Of a stretch of 64,000 bases of DNA, positions 9,117 to 18,132 are shown one piece after another; position 1 is the first letter of the stretch, and the number at the start of each line of letters is the position of its first letter. The DNA is taken from positions 1,426,001-1,490,000 of the forward strand of contig NZ_AKKC02000004.1 in the NCBI RefSeq assembly GCF_000282095.2, in the 5' to 3' direction. The notes under the pieces were generated by a model. The model ran no database searches, was not told the origin of the DNA, and worked only from the letters and a program-made list of their open reading frames with translations. The DNA comes from Rhizobium sp. CF080. Its GTDB lineage: Bacteria > Pseudomonadota > Alphaproteobacteria > Rhizobiales > Rhizobiaceae. The translations under genes were made by a program, and so were the position numbers.

Positions 9117-10060
9117 TGCGTGCGTCTCCTGGACCGCGCCATGGACGTGATGCTTTTTCTGTTGCAACTCGCGCCGTTCCGCCGGAAAGTCCGCCCGCTG
9201 GTGTGTTGGCGGAGTTTCCCGTGCCGAAGGATAGATCGTTCCTGTATCGTGTAAGGGAAGCCCTGCCCGAACTACACCCCGCCGAGAAGCGTCTGGGGGA
9301 GTTCGTCTGCGACTTCCCCGGTGAACTCGCAAGTTATTCCGCGCAGGAGCTTGCCGCCCTTGCACATGTCTCCAAGGCAACTGTCACCCGCTTCATCCAG
9401 CGCCTCGGTTACGAAAACTACGAGGAAGCCCGTCGCCATGCCCGCGCCGAGAAACAAACCGGCTCCCGGCTCTTTCTGACGGAGGCGGCCGACGCGTCGT
9501 CCGCCCAGTCGATGCAGGCGCATGTCGCTCAGGGCATCGCCAATCTGGAGGCAACGTTCCTTTCCATTTCCGAGGGCCAGATCGAGGCCGTGACGGAAGC
9601 CCTCATTGCGGCCCGGAAAGTCTGGGTACTCGGTTTTCGCAGCAGCCATCCCTTCGCGTCATATCTGCAATGGCAGTTGACTCAGGTCATCGAGGATATT
9701 GTCGCAATCCCCGGCGCCGGACAGACTCTCGGAGAACACCTCGTCAGCTTGCGGGAAGACGACGTCGTCGTGTTCGTCGCCATGCGCCGCAGGATAGCGC
9801 AGGTGGACGCCATCCTTGCCCAAATCCGCAAGTCGAAGGCCAAACTCCTCTACATCACCGATGAGGGCGCGGCGTTCGAGACGTCGGCAACCTGGCATTT
9901 TCAGTGCCAGACCCTTGCCCCCGGACCACTCTTCAACCACACTGCGGTAATGGCCGTCTGCCATCTGCTGATCACCCGGTGCCTGGAGAAGGCAGGTGCC
10001 GAGGGGAGAAAGCGCCTACGCAAAATCGAGACATTGAATGACGGCCTCGACGAACTCTGA
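9116..10060 (+). CDS. RpiR/MurR family transcriptional regulator
   Basis: Cytoplasmic regulator of 314 residues with an N-terminal RpiR helix-turn-helix (YSAQELAALAHVSKATVTRF, roughly residues 73-92) and a C-terminal SIS sugar-phosphate-type domain (KVWVLGFRSSHPFASYLQWQ). The first 40 or so residues are rich in Pro, Arg and Ala and are not part of the domain, so a downstream start is possible. ATG at 9116 overlaps the stop of the racemase-like gene, which favours it. As last gene of the importer run it probably controls the operon; the inverted repeat at 2681-2696 is a candidate site. RpiR members often sense phosphorylated sugars, but several control amino-sugar or amino-acid uptake. Confidence 0.9.
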   Translation: MRASPGPRHGRDAFSVATRAVPPESPPAGVLAEFPVPKDRSFLYRVREALPELHPAEKRLGEFVCDFPGELASYSAQELAALAHVSKATVTRFIQRLGYENYEEARRHARAEKQTGSRLFLTEAADASSAQSMQAHVAQGIANLEATFLSISEGQIEAVTEALIAARKVWVLGFRSSHPFASYLQWQLTQVIEDIVAIPGAGQTLGEHLVSLREDDVVVFVAMRRRIAQVDAILAQIRKSKAKLLYITDEGAAFETSATWHFQCQTLAPGPLFNHTAVMAVCHLLITRCLEKAGAEGRKRLRKIETLNDGLDEL

Positions 10061-10136
10061 CGAGGTCAACGCCGATGACGATTGCCGGGTCGAAGATGCC
10101 CGCCTCGACTGGAATCAAGCGGTCGACCTAACTCAA

Positions 10137-11063
10137 TCATACCGTATCAGCGCTCGAAGACGTCTCGGCAAAAACCTCTTTCACGATGCTGATGAACGCT
10201 TGGGCCGCGGACGATAATGCGGCACCGCTTTTTGAAACAATCCCGAGCTGCCTTTTGATGCTTGGCTTTTCAAGTGGAAGTAGTCTCAATCCGCTTTCGT
10301 CAGCCGCCGCGAACGTCATGCGTGGCACTATGGCTAGAGCCGCTCCGGCTCGTGCCATCGCCACCGCAGTTTGGAGATGTTGGGCCTCATAGGCCCAGTT
10401 CAAGGAATTCTCCTGTCCCGCCAGCGCATCATCGATGATCATCCTGTTACCCGATTGCTGGCTGACCCGAATAAGCGGGTGGCTGGCGAGCTCGGACCAA
10501 TTGATAGCTTTTTTGTCACCAAATGGATGATGTTCGGGACATACGAGGATGAAGGGATCTTCGACGAGCACTTCGGTCTGAAAGTCCCATCGATGGCTCG
10601 ATATCAGAGTGACGCCGACCTCAACCGTACCATTTGCGACCAGTTCACTGATTTCGGCCGCTGACTTGTCGTAAATCTCGACGAGCAGATCAGGATAGAG
10701 CTTTCGAAGGCGCATCACGATGTTTGGCAATCTTCCGGTTGCGATCGTCGGAAGACATCCCACAGAAAGCCTCTCCTGCCGGTTCTTGCTCGCTTGCTTA
10801 AGTTCGTCCAGCGCGCCCGCCAAGTTATATAACGTCTTCTGTACCTTCGGCAGCAGCTCTACTCCGGCTTTCGTGAGGGTCACATCGCGATTGGTTCGAA
10901 GGAAAAGTTTCTGCCCGACCTCCTCCTCCAGCTTACGGATCCGGTGACTGATCGCTGTATTGGAGAGGTTGAGATGAGCCGCCGCATCGCGAAAGCTACC
11001 TCTTTCGGCAACGGCGACAAAGGCATGCAATCCCAGAAAGTCGATGCGCGAGTTGTAATTCAT
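10137..11063 (-). CDS. LysR family transcriptional regulator
   Basis: 308 residues, the normal LysR length. The N-terminal winged helix-turn-helix is clear (SFRDAAAHLNLSNTAISHRI, about residues 20-39), with the coiled linker helix after it and a substrate-binding effector domain (LSVGCLPTIATGRLPNIVMRL onward). It is transcribed divergently from the tripartite carboxylate importer, 64 to 103 bases away depending on the tctB start, so it most likely regulates that operon in response to its carboxylate substrate. Confidence 0.93.
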   Translation of the reverse strand: MNYNSRIDFLGLHAFVAVAERGSFRDAAAHLNLSNTAISHRIRKLEEEVGQKLFLRTNRDVTLTKAGVELLPKVQKTLYNLAGALDELKQASKNRQERLSVGCLPTIATGRLPNIVMRLRKLYPDLLVEIYDKSAAEISELVANGTVEVGVTLISSHRWDFQTEVLVEDPFILVCPEHHPFGDKKAINWSELASHPLIRVSQQSGNRMIIDDALAGQENSLNWAYEAQHLQTAVAMARAGAALAIVPRMTFAAADESGLRLLPLEKPSIKRQLGIVSKSGAALSSAAQAFISIVKEVFAETSSSADTV

Positions 11064-11077
11064 ACAGCCTCCAGATG

Positions 11078-11104
11078 ATTATGTTTCATCTTATGGTTCA
11101 TAAT
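11078..11104. promoter_or_regulatory. Candidate LysR-type binding region
   Basis: ATTATG and CATAAT are spaced by 15 bases in the short divergent region between the LysR gene and tctB. Dyad symmetry over an AT-rich core is what LysR regulators use, but the arms are only 6 bp. The call rests mainly on position. Confidence 0.3.
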
Positions 11105-11166
11105 AATCGTTTGTTTCACGACGAAAAATGCACGATTTATCCGCTGACGCAACCTGGGAGGAGCCG

Positions 11167-11817
11167 TTGCAAAAGCTATTCGGTGGAAAGCCAAGACTTT
11201 CGCAGAACGTTTTGGGCGGGCTGGCACTTCTCGCCTTGTCGGCGCTCGGTCTATGGCTGACGCGCGACCTTTCGCAAGGTACACTGTCGTCAATGGGCGC
11301 TGGTCTTATGCCCCGCTGGCTTGGCCTTTTGATTGGATTGTGCGGCATCGTACTGCTTGTCATGGGCCTTCGTGCTCAAAGCGAAGCCATTGAGCCGGCC
11401 AACTGGCGCGGCATCGCTCTCATCGTAGTTGCGATTGTCGGATTTGGCATATTCATCCGCCCATTTGCTTTGGGGCCTATCAGCACGCCAACGCTCGGTC
11501 TGATCATCACTGGCCCTTTCGCCGTCATTGTCGGAGGCCTTGCAGCCCCCGACGCTCGGCTCCGGGAGCTGGTCGTTCTCGCGCTCGTGCTAACTGGCTC
11601 CTGTATGTTTCTGTTCGGCGACATCCTGAACCTGCCCATTCCGATTTTCCCGCAATTCGTCGTCCCCTATCTCGCGGGTATTTCCGCCAAGCTTGCGCTA
11701 CGTGTAGCTGCGGCAGTTCTGCTGGTCATGGGCATCTTCATTGGGATGTCGGACATTCTCAAACATCGCCGGGCAGCGAAGCTGGGTGCCGCTGAGTTGG
11801 AGAAGAAGAATGACTGA
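11167..11817 (+). CDS. tctB: Tripartite tricarboxylate transporter small membrane subunit (TctB)
   Basis: Four-helix inner-membrane subunit of a TTT-type secondary importer. The residues RLSQNVLGGLALLALSALGL and the GAGLMPRWLGLLIGLCG segment are typical of TctB. The frame is open from an ATG at 11128, but that codon has almost no Shine-Dalgarno, while a TTG at 11167 follows GGAGG by 5 bases and gives a normal N-terminus of 216 residues; I prefer 11167. The last codons overlap the start of tctA. The gene order B-A-C differs from the more common C-B-A. Confidence 0.88.
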   Translation: MQKLFGGKPRLSQNVLGGLALLALSALGLWLTRDLSQGTLSSMGAGLMPRWLGLLIGLCGIVLLVMGLRAQSEAIEPANWRGIALIVVAIVGFGIFIRPFALGPISTPTLGLIITGPFAVIVGGLAAPDARLRELVVLALVLTGSCMFLFGDILNLPIPIFPQFVVPYLAGISAKLALRVAAAVLLVMGIFIGMSDILKHRRAAKLGAAELEKKND

Positions 11818-13315
11818 GTTGCTCGCGAACCTCAGCCTTGGCTTTTCTGTCGCGCTCACGCCGGTCAACCTTGGACTCGCCTTCATCGGTTGCCTGGTCG
11901 GAACCCTGATCGGCGTCCTTCCAGGTGTCGGCCCGATTGCCACGATAGCCATGCTGCTGCCTATCACCTTCGGCATTGATCCAGCAGGCGCTTTGATCAT
12001 GCTCGCCGGCATCTACTATGGAGCTCAATATGGGGGGTCGACGACCGCGATCCTCGTCAACATTCCTGGAGAAGCCTCTTCAGTCGTAACCGCCCTCGAC
12101 GGCCACCAGATGGCCCGCCAAGGCCGCGCCGGTGTGGCTTTGGGCGTCGCGGCGCTTGGGTCGTTCTTCGCGGGAACTGTAGCAACAGTGTTTATCGCCG
12201 CTCTTAGCGGCCCGCTTACCGCGGTCGCACTGGTTTTCGGAGCTCCGGAATACTTCGCTTTGATGGTGATGGGACTGATCTTCGCTGTCGTGCTTGCACG
12301 AGGGTCGATCCTGAAGGCCGTGGCGATGATCCTCTTCGGCATTCTCCTATCCACCGTCGGCACGGATCTGGAAACGGGTGAAGAGCGGATGACTTTCGAC
12401 CTGCCGTTTCTCGCGGATGGAATTGATTTTGCGGTATTAGCGATGGGCCTGTTCGGGATCTCGGAGATTCTCCGCAACCTCGATGCATCGGAAACACGCG
12501 ACACCGTGAAACAGGCAATCGGACGATTGTTGCCGAACCGTGATGATGTCAAGCAGTCGTACAAACCAGTGCTGCGCGGCACGGCGATCGGAGCAATCCT
12601 TGGTATTCTGCCTGGAAGCGGCGCCATACTTGGTCCATTCGCGTCCTACACGCTCGAGAAGAAACTAGCCACGGATCCGGCCAGATTTGGCAAAGGCGCC
12701 ATCGAAGGGGTTGCAGGACCGGAGGCGGCGAACAACGCCGGCGCTCAAACATCTTTCATTCCACTCCTGACCCTCGGCATTCCGTCGAACGCCGTGATGG
12801 CCTTGATGGTGGGGGCCATGACCATCCACGGCATCGTTCCCGGCCCTCAGGTGATGACGAAGAGCCCCGACCTCTTCTGGGGCATGATCGCCTCAATGTG
12901 GGTTGGCAACCTGATGTTGCTGGTCATCAACCTTCCCATGGTCGGCCTATGGGTCCGATTGCTTAAGGTCCCATACAGGCTGATGTTCCCCGCGATCCTG
13001 CTGTTCTGTTGCATCGGCATCTACACGATCAACTCGCTTCCAACCGACGTGATGTTCATCGGGCTATTCGGACTGGCAGGATATCTACTGACGAAGCTCG
13101 GCTTCGAACCCGCACCTCTGCTGTTAGGCTTCGTCCTCGGCAAGCTGATCGAAGAGAATTTCCGACGGGCTCTGATCATATCGCATGGATCGCTCGCGAC
13201 ATTGATCGAAAGTCCGATCAGCAAGGGACTGCTCGGGCTGGCGGCAATTACCCTCATCCTCGCACTGATCCCGGCAATCCGAGAAGGCCGCAAGGAAGTC
13301 TTCGTCGAAGGTTGA
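11810..13315 (+). CDS. tctA: Tripartite tricarboxylate transporter large membrane subunit (TctA)
   Basis: Large inner-membrane subunit, 501 residues, matching TctA (about 500). The N-terminal region holds GCLVGTLIGVLPGVGPIATI, the family's glycine-rich motif, repeated in the second half as GAILGILPGSGAILGPFAS, and YYGAQYGGSTTAILVNIPGE, the hallmark loop. About 11-12 hydrophobic helices can be counted. ATG at 11810 overlaps the tctB stop (ATGACTGA), indicating coupled translation. The energy source in the family is the ion gradient; the substrate could be citrate, tartrate, aromatic or C4/C5 carboxylates and is not evident. Confidence 0.94.
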   Translation: MTELLANLSLGFSVALTPVNLGLAFIGCLVGTLIGVLPGVGPIATIAMLLPITFGIDPAGALIMLAGIYYGAQYGGSTTAILVNIPGEASSVVTALDGHQMARQGRAGVALGVAALGSFFAGTVATVFIAALSGPLTAVALVFGAPEYFALMVMGLIFAVVLARGSILKAVAMILFGILLSTVGTDLETGEERMTFDLPFLADGIDFAVLAMGLFGISEILRNLDASETRDTVKQAIGRLLPNRDDVKQSYKPVLRGTAIGAILGILPGSGAILGPFASYTLEKKLATDPARFGKGAIEGVAGPEAANNAGAQTSFIPLLTLGIPSNAVMALMVGAMTIHGIVPGPQVMTKSPDLFWGMIASMWVGNLMLLVINLPMVGLWVRLLKVPYRLMFPAILLFCCIGIYTINSLPTDVMFIGLFGLAGYLLTKLGFEPAPLLLGFVLGKLIEENFRRALIISHGSLATLIESPISKGLLGLAAITLILALIPAIREGRKEVFVEG

Positions 13316-13385
13316 GGTCTCGACACCAGCGGCTGAGCCAACCGAACTTAGTTCCAATCGTTTTGCATCCAAGGAGGAGAGTGCG

Positions 13386-14387
13386 ATGACCGACACACCA
13401 AACATGCCTGTGACCCGCCGACAAGTCCTAGTGGGAGTGTCTGCTTTGACCTTAAGTGCCACCGGCTTCTCGAGGGCAATCGCTCAGACATACCCGACCC
13501 AGAACATTACGCTGATCGTACCTTTCACTCCTGGTGGTTCGACCGACATTCTCGCGCGCGTCATCGGGCAAAAGCTTGAAGTAGCGCTGAAGCAACCGGT
13601 GATCATCGAGTCACGGCCGGGTGCGGGCGGGACGGTTGGGGTTGCGGCGGTTGCACGTGCAACACCGGACGGACATACGCTTGTGATGGGCCATATCGGC
13701 ACCCTTGGCGCGGCTCCCGCTCTTTATCCAAAACTCTCCTACGATCCATTGAAGAGCCTCGATCCCGTGAGTGGCATTGCCCAGGTGCACAACATGCTCG
13801 TCGTTCATCCGGATGTGCCGGCGAAGACGCTGCAGGAGCTGATCGAGTACGCGAAGCGGAACCCCGGCAAACTGAACTATGCGTCGGGCGGCAACGGGAG
13901 TGCGGCACACATCGCTATGGTTGCGCTCTGCGATCGTGCTGGCGTTCAGATGACGCATGTGCCCTACAAAGGCACCGCCCCAGCCGTAACCGACCTGCTT
14001 GGCGGACGTGTGCAGCTCACATTCACGGGCGCGCCGAACCTTATCCAGCACGTTGAGGCCGGCAAGATGCGTGCGCTCGCCGTGTCGGGTTCAACCCGTT
14101 TGAAAGCTGCGCCGGACGTCCCGACCGTGGCCGAATCCGGCTTTCCCGGGTTTGAGGCCTCGCAGTGGTATGGCATCCTGGCTCCGAGCGGGACGCCGAA
14201 AGAGATCGTTGATCGCCTCAACCAGGAGATCGTCGCGGCCCTGTCCGGCGCAGAAATTCGAGAGCGTCTAGCCCTCGAGGGAGCGGACGTATGGACGAAT
14301 ACGCCCGCGCAATTTCACGATCACATCGCCAAGGAGATCGATCGTTGGAGCGCCCTGATCAAAAAAACCGGGGTTAAGCTCGACTAA
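13386..14387 (+). CDS. tctC: Tripartite tricarboxylate transporter substrate-binding protein (TctC/Bug family)
   Basis: Periplasmic receptor, 333 residues. The N-terminus has a TRRQVLVGVSALTLSATGF region that resembles a Tat signal with a single twin arginine, ending at AIAQ. Bug-family hallmarks follow: ITLIVPFTPGGSTDILARVI, the NYASGGNGSAAHIA loop, VPYKGTAPAVTDLLGGRV and PDVPTVAESGFPGFEA. A Shine-Dalgarno AAGGAGAG lies before ATG 13386. It completes the importer and is followed by a strong hairpin at 14401-14438. Confidence 0.93.
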   Translation: MTDTPNMPVTRRQVLVGVSALTLSATGFSRAIAQTYPTQNITLIVPFTPGGSTDILARVIGQKLEVALKQPVIIESRPGAGGTVGVAAVARATPDGHTLVMGHIGTLGAAPALYPKLSYDPLKSLDPVSGIAQVHNMLVVHPDVPAKTLQELIEYAKRNPGKLNYASGGNGSAAHIAMVALCDRAGVQMTHVPYKGTAPAVTDLLGGRVQLTFTGAPNLIQHVEAGKMRALAVSGSTRLKAAPDVPTVAESGFPGFEASQWYGILAPSGTPKEIVDRLNQEIVAALSGAEIRERLALEGADVWTNTPAQFHDHIAKEIDRWSALIKKTGVKLD

Positions 14388-14400
14388 TCAATGCACGGCT

Positions 14401-14438
14401 CTGATTGGTCGGCGCTCAAGAGAGAGCCGACCAATCAG
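14401..14438 (+). terminator. Strong stem-loop after the tct operon
   Basis: CTGATTGGTCGGC (14401-14413) pairs perfectly with GCCGACCAATCAG (14426-14438) around a 12-base loop, starting 13 bases after the tctC stop. There is no clear T-tract, so it may act as a 3'-end stabiliser as well as, or instead of, an intrinsic terminator. Confidence 0.7.
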
Positions 14439-14465
14439 ACAGGCTAGACGTCACCATTGACATCG

Positions 14466-14567
14466 CTATGGGTCGACTACGATCACGCCGGTATCATCGA
14501 AATCCTGAACATTCCGTGTGACCACAGTTAAACCGTGAACCAGCGTGTCAGCCGCGAGGGAACCGGT
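14466..14567 (-). pseudogene. C-terminal relic of a VapC-type PIN-domain toxin
   Basis: Reading the minus strand to a stop at 14466-14468 gives a segment of about 30 residues containing LAADTLVHGLTVVTRNVQDF and, after it, DDTGVIVVDP. This matches the last helix-strand unit of VapC toxins, where the conserved TRN and NxxDF residues complete the PIN fold. The remaining ~100 residues, including the acidic active site, and any vapB antitoxin are missing. It is a decayed toxin-antitoxin locus between two catabolic modules. Confidence 0.65.
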
Positions 14568-14648
14568 TCGAACCGTTGACCTTCGGTGACAGACAAGCCG
14601 CAAAAGACCGGAAGGCGGGTCCGGTCCCATTCTTTGTTGGCCTGGAGA

Positions 14649-15983
14649 TTAAGCCACGCGCTTTAGTGCGTCGCCGAGTATCGCTACGATCGTGTCGATC
14701 TGGGCCTTCTCGATGATCAGCGGCGGCGACAGGGCGACGATGTCGCCGGTCACGCGGATCAACAGGCCGCTGTTGAAGCAGTCGACGAAGACGTCATATG
14801 CACGCGTTCCGGCTGCTCCGCCCCGGGATGCCAACTCGACGGCGCCGACCAGTCCGAGATTGCGGATGTCGACAACGTTCGGAAAGCCCTTCAGGGAATG
14901 AAGGGCTTCCTGCCAGTAGTCGGCCAGTCCCGCCGCACGGGTCAGAAGCCCCTCCTCCTCGTAGATTTCGAGGGTGGCGATGCCTGCGGCACAGGCAACG
15001 GGGTGACCAGAATAGGTATAGCCGTGGAAAAGCTCGATCGCATTTTCCGCGCCTACCATCAGTCCGTCATAGATCTTGCGGCTCGCGAAGACGGCTCCCA
15101 TCGGGATGGTGCCGTTCGTAATTCCCTTGGCCGTCGTGACCAGGTCGGGAACGACGCCGAAATAGTCGGTCGCGAACGGCGTGCCGAGACGGCCGAAGCC
15201 GGTGATGACCTCGTCGAATATCAGCAGGATGCCATGCTTGTCCGCCGTCGCGCGCAGCTTCTCAAGATATCCCTTCGGTGGCAGGATGACGCCGGCCGAT
15301 CCGGACATCGGCTCGACGATGACGGCGGCGATGGTCTCCGCGCCATGAAGCTGAACGAGACGTTCGAGGTCGTCGGCGAGTTCGACGCCATGGGTGGGAA
15401 GACCTTTCGAAAATGCGTTGCGCTCGATGTCGAGCGTGTGGCGCATGTGATCCGCGGGGATCTGCGGGAAGACGCGGCGATTGTTGACCAGGCCGCCGAC
15501 CGAGATGCCGCCGAAGCCGACCCCGTGATACCCCTTCTCCCGGCCGATGATCCGGGTACGGGTCCCCTGCCCGATCGCACGCTGGTAGGCGATCGCTATC
15601 TTCAAGGCGGTATCAACGGATTCGGAACCGGATCCGGTGAAAAACACTCGGTCCAGCTTGCCCTCGGCGCCGCCCGGCGCAGTCGAAGCCAGCTTCGCAG
15701 CGAAGTCGAAGGCGATCGGATGGCCCATCTGGAAAGTTGGAGCGAAGTCCATAGTTGCGAGCTGACGTTCGACAGCCTGGGCGATTTTCTTCCGGCCATG
15801 CCCGGCATTGCAGCACCAGAGACCGGCGGTTCCGTCGAGCACCTGGTTGCCGTCGATATCTGTATAGTACATGCCATCGGCTGCGGCGAGCAGGCGGGGT
15901 GCCGCCTTGAACTGGCGATTGGCGGTGAACGGCATCCAGAAATTTTCGAGCGTTGGTGCGTTTGTCTTGATCGCCTGATCCAT
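14649..15983 (-). CDS. Class III aminotransferase, omega-amino acid:pyruvate type (beta-alanine:pyruvate aminotransferase-like)
   Basis: PLP enzyme of 444 residues transferring an amino group from an omega-amino acid, probably beta-alanine or a related amine, to pyruvate. The family opening LENFWMPFTANRQFK is present, then the PLP phosphate-binding GSGSESVDTALKIA, the LIFDEVITGFGRLG segment with the cofactor Asp, and the PLP lysine in TTAKGITNG near residue 286. ATG at 15983 has AAGGAGG 6 bases upstream, and that Shine-Dalgarno lies inside the alternative start at 16001. It is divergent from an XRE-cupin regulator, the usual arrangement for locally controlled amine catabolism. A second class III aminotransferase, gabT, lies at 34323. 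Confidence 0.9.
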   Translation of the reverse strand: MDQAIKTNAPTLENFWMPFTANRQFKAAPRLLAAADGMYYTDIDGNQVLDGTAGLWCCNAGHGRKKIAQAVERQLATMDFAPTFQMGHPIAFDFAAKLASTAPGGAEGKLDRVFFTGSGSESVDTALKIAIAYQRAIGQGTRTRIIGREKGYHGVGFGGISVGGLVNNRRVFPQIPADHMRHTLDIERNAFSKGLPTHGVELADDLERLVQLHGAETIAAVIVEPMSGSAGVILPPKGYLEKLRATADKHGILLIFDEVITGFGRLGTPFATDYFGVVPDLVTTAKGITNGTIPMGAVFASRKIYDGLMVGAENAIELFHGYTYSGHPVACAAGIATLEIYEEEGLLTRAAGLADYWQEALHSLKGFPNVVDIRNLGLVGAVELASRGGAAGTRAYDVFVDCFNSGLLIRVTGDIVALSPPLIIEKAQIDTIVAILGDALKRVA

Positions 15984-16118
15984 GAGGGCCTCCTTTGGCA
16001 TGACAATCAGATCGACGATTTCAGGAAGTCAAACAAGACCTTTTCTTCTGTTCCATAAGCCATTGAATATATGAGACCCACACGCTACCATTTGAGATAT
16101 TCTGAACAACGTGAACGG

Positions 16119-16673
16119 ATGCAAATGTCGATCGACATCGGAAACCGCCTCCGCTACCTGCGCATTGCCCACAATCTTTCCCAGCGGGAACTGGCCAAGC
16201 GCACCGGCGTGCCGAATTCAACGATCTCGCTGATCGAGTCGAACGCGTCCAACCCGTCCGTCGGCGCTCTCAAACGGATTCTCGACGGCATACCCATCGG
16301 TCTGGCGGAGTTCTTCGCGTTCGAGCCGGAGCGCCCCAGGAAGGCCTTCTATGCCAGCGAGGAACTGTTGGAGATCGGCAAGGGCACCATCTCCTACCGC
16401 CAGGTCGGAGAGAATCTGTTCGGCCGCAGCCTGCAGATGCTGAAGGAATGTTATCAGCCTGGCGCGGACACCGGGAAGGTGCCGCTCGTCCACGATGGGG
16501 AGGAAGGTGGAATTGTCCTCTCCGGAAGGCTCGAAGTCACGGTGGATGATGAACGGCGAATTCTCGGCCCCGGCGACGCCTACTATTTCGAAAGCCGACG
16601 TCCGCACCGCTTTCGCTGCGTGGGACCGGTTCCATGCGAGGTCATCAGCGCCTGCACACCGCCGACATTCTAG
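16119..16673 (+). CDS. XRE-cupin transcriptional regulator (PuuR-like)
   Basis: 184 residues: an N-terminal lambda-repressor-type helix-turn-helix (NLSQRELAKRTGVPNSTISL) and a C-terminal cupin barrel (GGIVLSGRLEVTVDDERRIL, then GDAYYFESRRPHRF). This is the architecture of PuuR, which represses putrescine and GABA catabolism. The paralogue at 33661 starts with an equivalent MxxxxDIGxRL, so the ATG at 16119 or 16125 is likely; the open frame back to 16071 adds residues with no counterpart. It is divergent from the class III aminotransferase and probably regulates it. No clear Shine-Dalgarno is visible. Confidence 0.88.
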   Translation: MQMSIDIGNRLRYLRIAHNLSQRELAKRTGVPNSTISLIESNASNPSVGALKRILDGIPIGLAEFFAFEPERPRKAFYASEELLEIGKGTISYRQVGENLFGRSLQMLKECYQPGADTGKVPLVHDGEEGGIVLSGRLEVTVDDERRILGPGDAYYFESRRPHRFRCVGPVPCEVISACTPPTF

Positions 16674-17015
16674 TCCCGTCGCGCAGCGCGCAGGAGGTCT
16701 AGCGGGAACCGCGGCCTTCCCAGAGAAAAAATGCCCTTTCAAAGCCTGGGATCAAACATCCAGGGCGGCTCATCTTTTGATTGAAGCGTATCCTGCAATA
16801 TCAAAAGCTCAACAAATCGCCGGGGACAATTGAGACAAATTATTTAGCGAATCTTAATGCAACTGGAGAATGCTTTGGCGGCACGTTGCAGTCGAAGGTA
16901 TTGGTAATACAGACGGCTGCATCGAGGACATAACGAAGAAGCGGCTACGCGAGCTTATCAGGCGGGAAGCGATCGCGGCAGCCAGCCGATATCGGCCCAT
17001 GACAAGGTAGGTGAC
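16674..17015. other. Intergenic region without a recognised gene
   Basis: 342 bases. I see no convincing gene on either strand, no long hairpin and no relic I can name. The AT-rich stretch near 16790-16860 probably carries the promoter of the peroxidase gene. Confidence 0.5.
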
Positions 17016-18101
17016 ATGCTTGCATCTCATTTTCGACGCACAATGTTGTTCGGCGCGACAACAGCGACGATCCTTCTCGGCGTGGCCGACTCTGCGAGCA
17101 CCAGCTTCGCTGCAGTTGTCGTTGGAGAGACGCATCGCATTGATACCAGTTCAAAATCCGCTGACGGCATCGAGGCGATGAAAGCCGGGTACCGGCGGCC
17201 GGACTCTATTCTGTTTCCTGCGGATAATCCTTACACGCCGGAAAAAGCGTCCCTCGGCAAGAAACTCTATTTTGATCCTCGTCTTTCGTCGACTTCCGCG
17301 CAGTCTTGCGCCAGCTGCCATAACCCGGGTTTTGGCTGGGGAGACGGGCTGTCCGTGGGCGTCGGCCACGGCATGGAGAAGCTAAGCCGTCGCTCGCCCA
17401 CGGTCGTCAACGCCGCCTGGGGGGCAATTTTCATGTGGGACGGCCGCGCTTCCAGCCTTGAAGAACAGGCGCTGGGGCCGATCCAGTCCGCCCGTGAGAT
17501 GGGCATGCCGATTGACCGTCTTGTCAATCGCCTCAACTCCATCACCTCATACGGTTCGCTGTTTGAGAACGCCTTCCCTGGCGAAGGGGTGAACCCCAAC
17601 ACGCTTGCAAAAGCGATCGCCGCCTATGAACGAACCATCGTCTCCGAACAGGCGCCTTTCGATGCCTGGGTAGAAGGAGACGAGCAGGCGATCTCCGAAC
17701 AGGCGAAGCGCGGTTTTGTCGTCTTCAACACGAAAGGTCAGTGCTCATCCTGTCACGAGGGCTGGAACTTCACAAATGACGGCTTTCAAGATATCGGCCT
17801 TCCCGGCACGGATATCGGGCGCGGGGAATACCTGCCCGACATCGTCAAGATGCAGCATGCCTTCAAGACGCCAGGTCTACGCGAGATCGCCAGCCGGGCT
17901 CCTTACATGCACGACGGGTCCCTTGCCACGCTTGAGGATGTCGTCGAGCACTACGATCAAGGCGGTCTCGACAGGCCAAGCCGTTCCGATCTGATGAAGC
18001 CGCTCTACCTTACGTCGCAGGAGAAAGCCGATCTGGTTGCTTTCCTCAGGACTTTGACCAGTAACCTCAGCCCTACGGCAGTGCCGACCCTTCCTCGCTG
18101 A
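17016..18101 (+). CDS. Di-haem cytochrome c peroxidase family protein (CcpA/MauG-like)
   Basis: Predicted periplasmic c-type cytochrome of 361 residues. An N-terminal hydrophobic stretch (LFGATTATILLGVADSA) ending before FAAVVV fits a signal peptide. Two haem-attachment motifs are present: CASCH at residues 98-102 and CSSCH at 243-247, with spacing usual for bacterial di-haem peroxidases. Other family features are LGKKLYFDPRLS before the first haem, SRRSPTVVNAA, FMWDGRASSLEEQALGPIQS and KTPGLREIASRAPYMHDGS with the distal methionine. It either reduces H2O2 or, as in MauG, matures a partner protein. The next gene is a cupredoxin annotated in many genomes with methylamine utilisation, a plausible electron donor. 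Confidence 0.92.
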   Translation: MLASHFRRTMLFGATTATILLGVADSASTSFAAVVVGETHRIDTSSKSADGIEAMKAGYRRPDSILFPADNPYTPEKASLGKKLYFDPRLSSTSAQSCASCHNPGFGWGDGLSVGVGHGMEKLSRRSPTVVNAAWGAIFMWDGRASSLEEQALGPIQSAREMGMPIDRLVNRLNSITSYGSLFENAFPGEGVNPNTLAKAIAAYERTIVSEQAPFDAWVEGDEQAISEQAKRGFVVFNTKGQCSSCHEGWNFTNDGFQDIGLPGTDIGRGEYLPDIVKMQHAFKTPGLREIASRAPYMHDGSLATLEDVVEHYDQGGLDRPSRSDLMKPLYLTSQEKADLVAFLRTLTSNLSPTAVPTLPR

Positions 18102-18132
18102 AACCTGACAACCCGGATACCAGGGAGATACC

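Noticed and set aside
16040..16085. Possible operator CATTGAATATATGAG between the aminotransferase and its XRE-cupin regulator
   Set aside because: Resembles part of the sequence upstream of the second regulator, but lacks dyad symmetry and is too AT-rich to be convincing.
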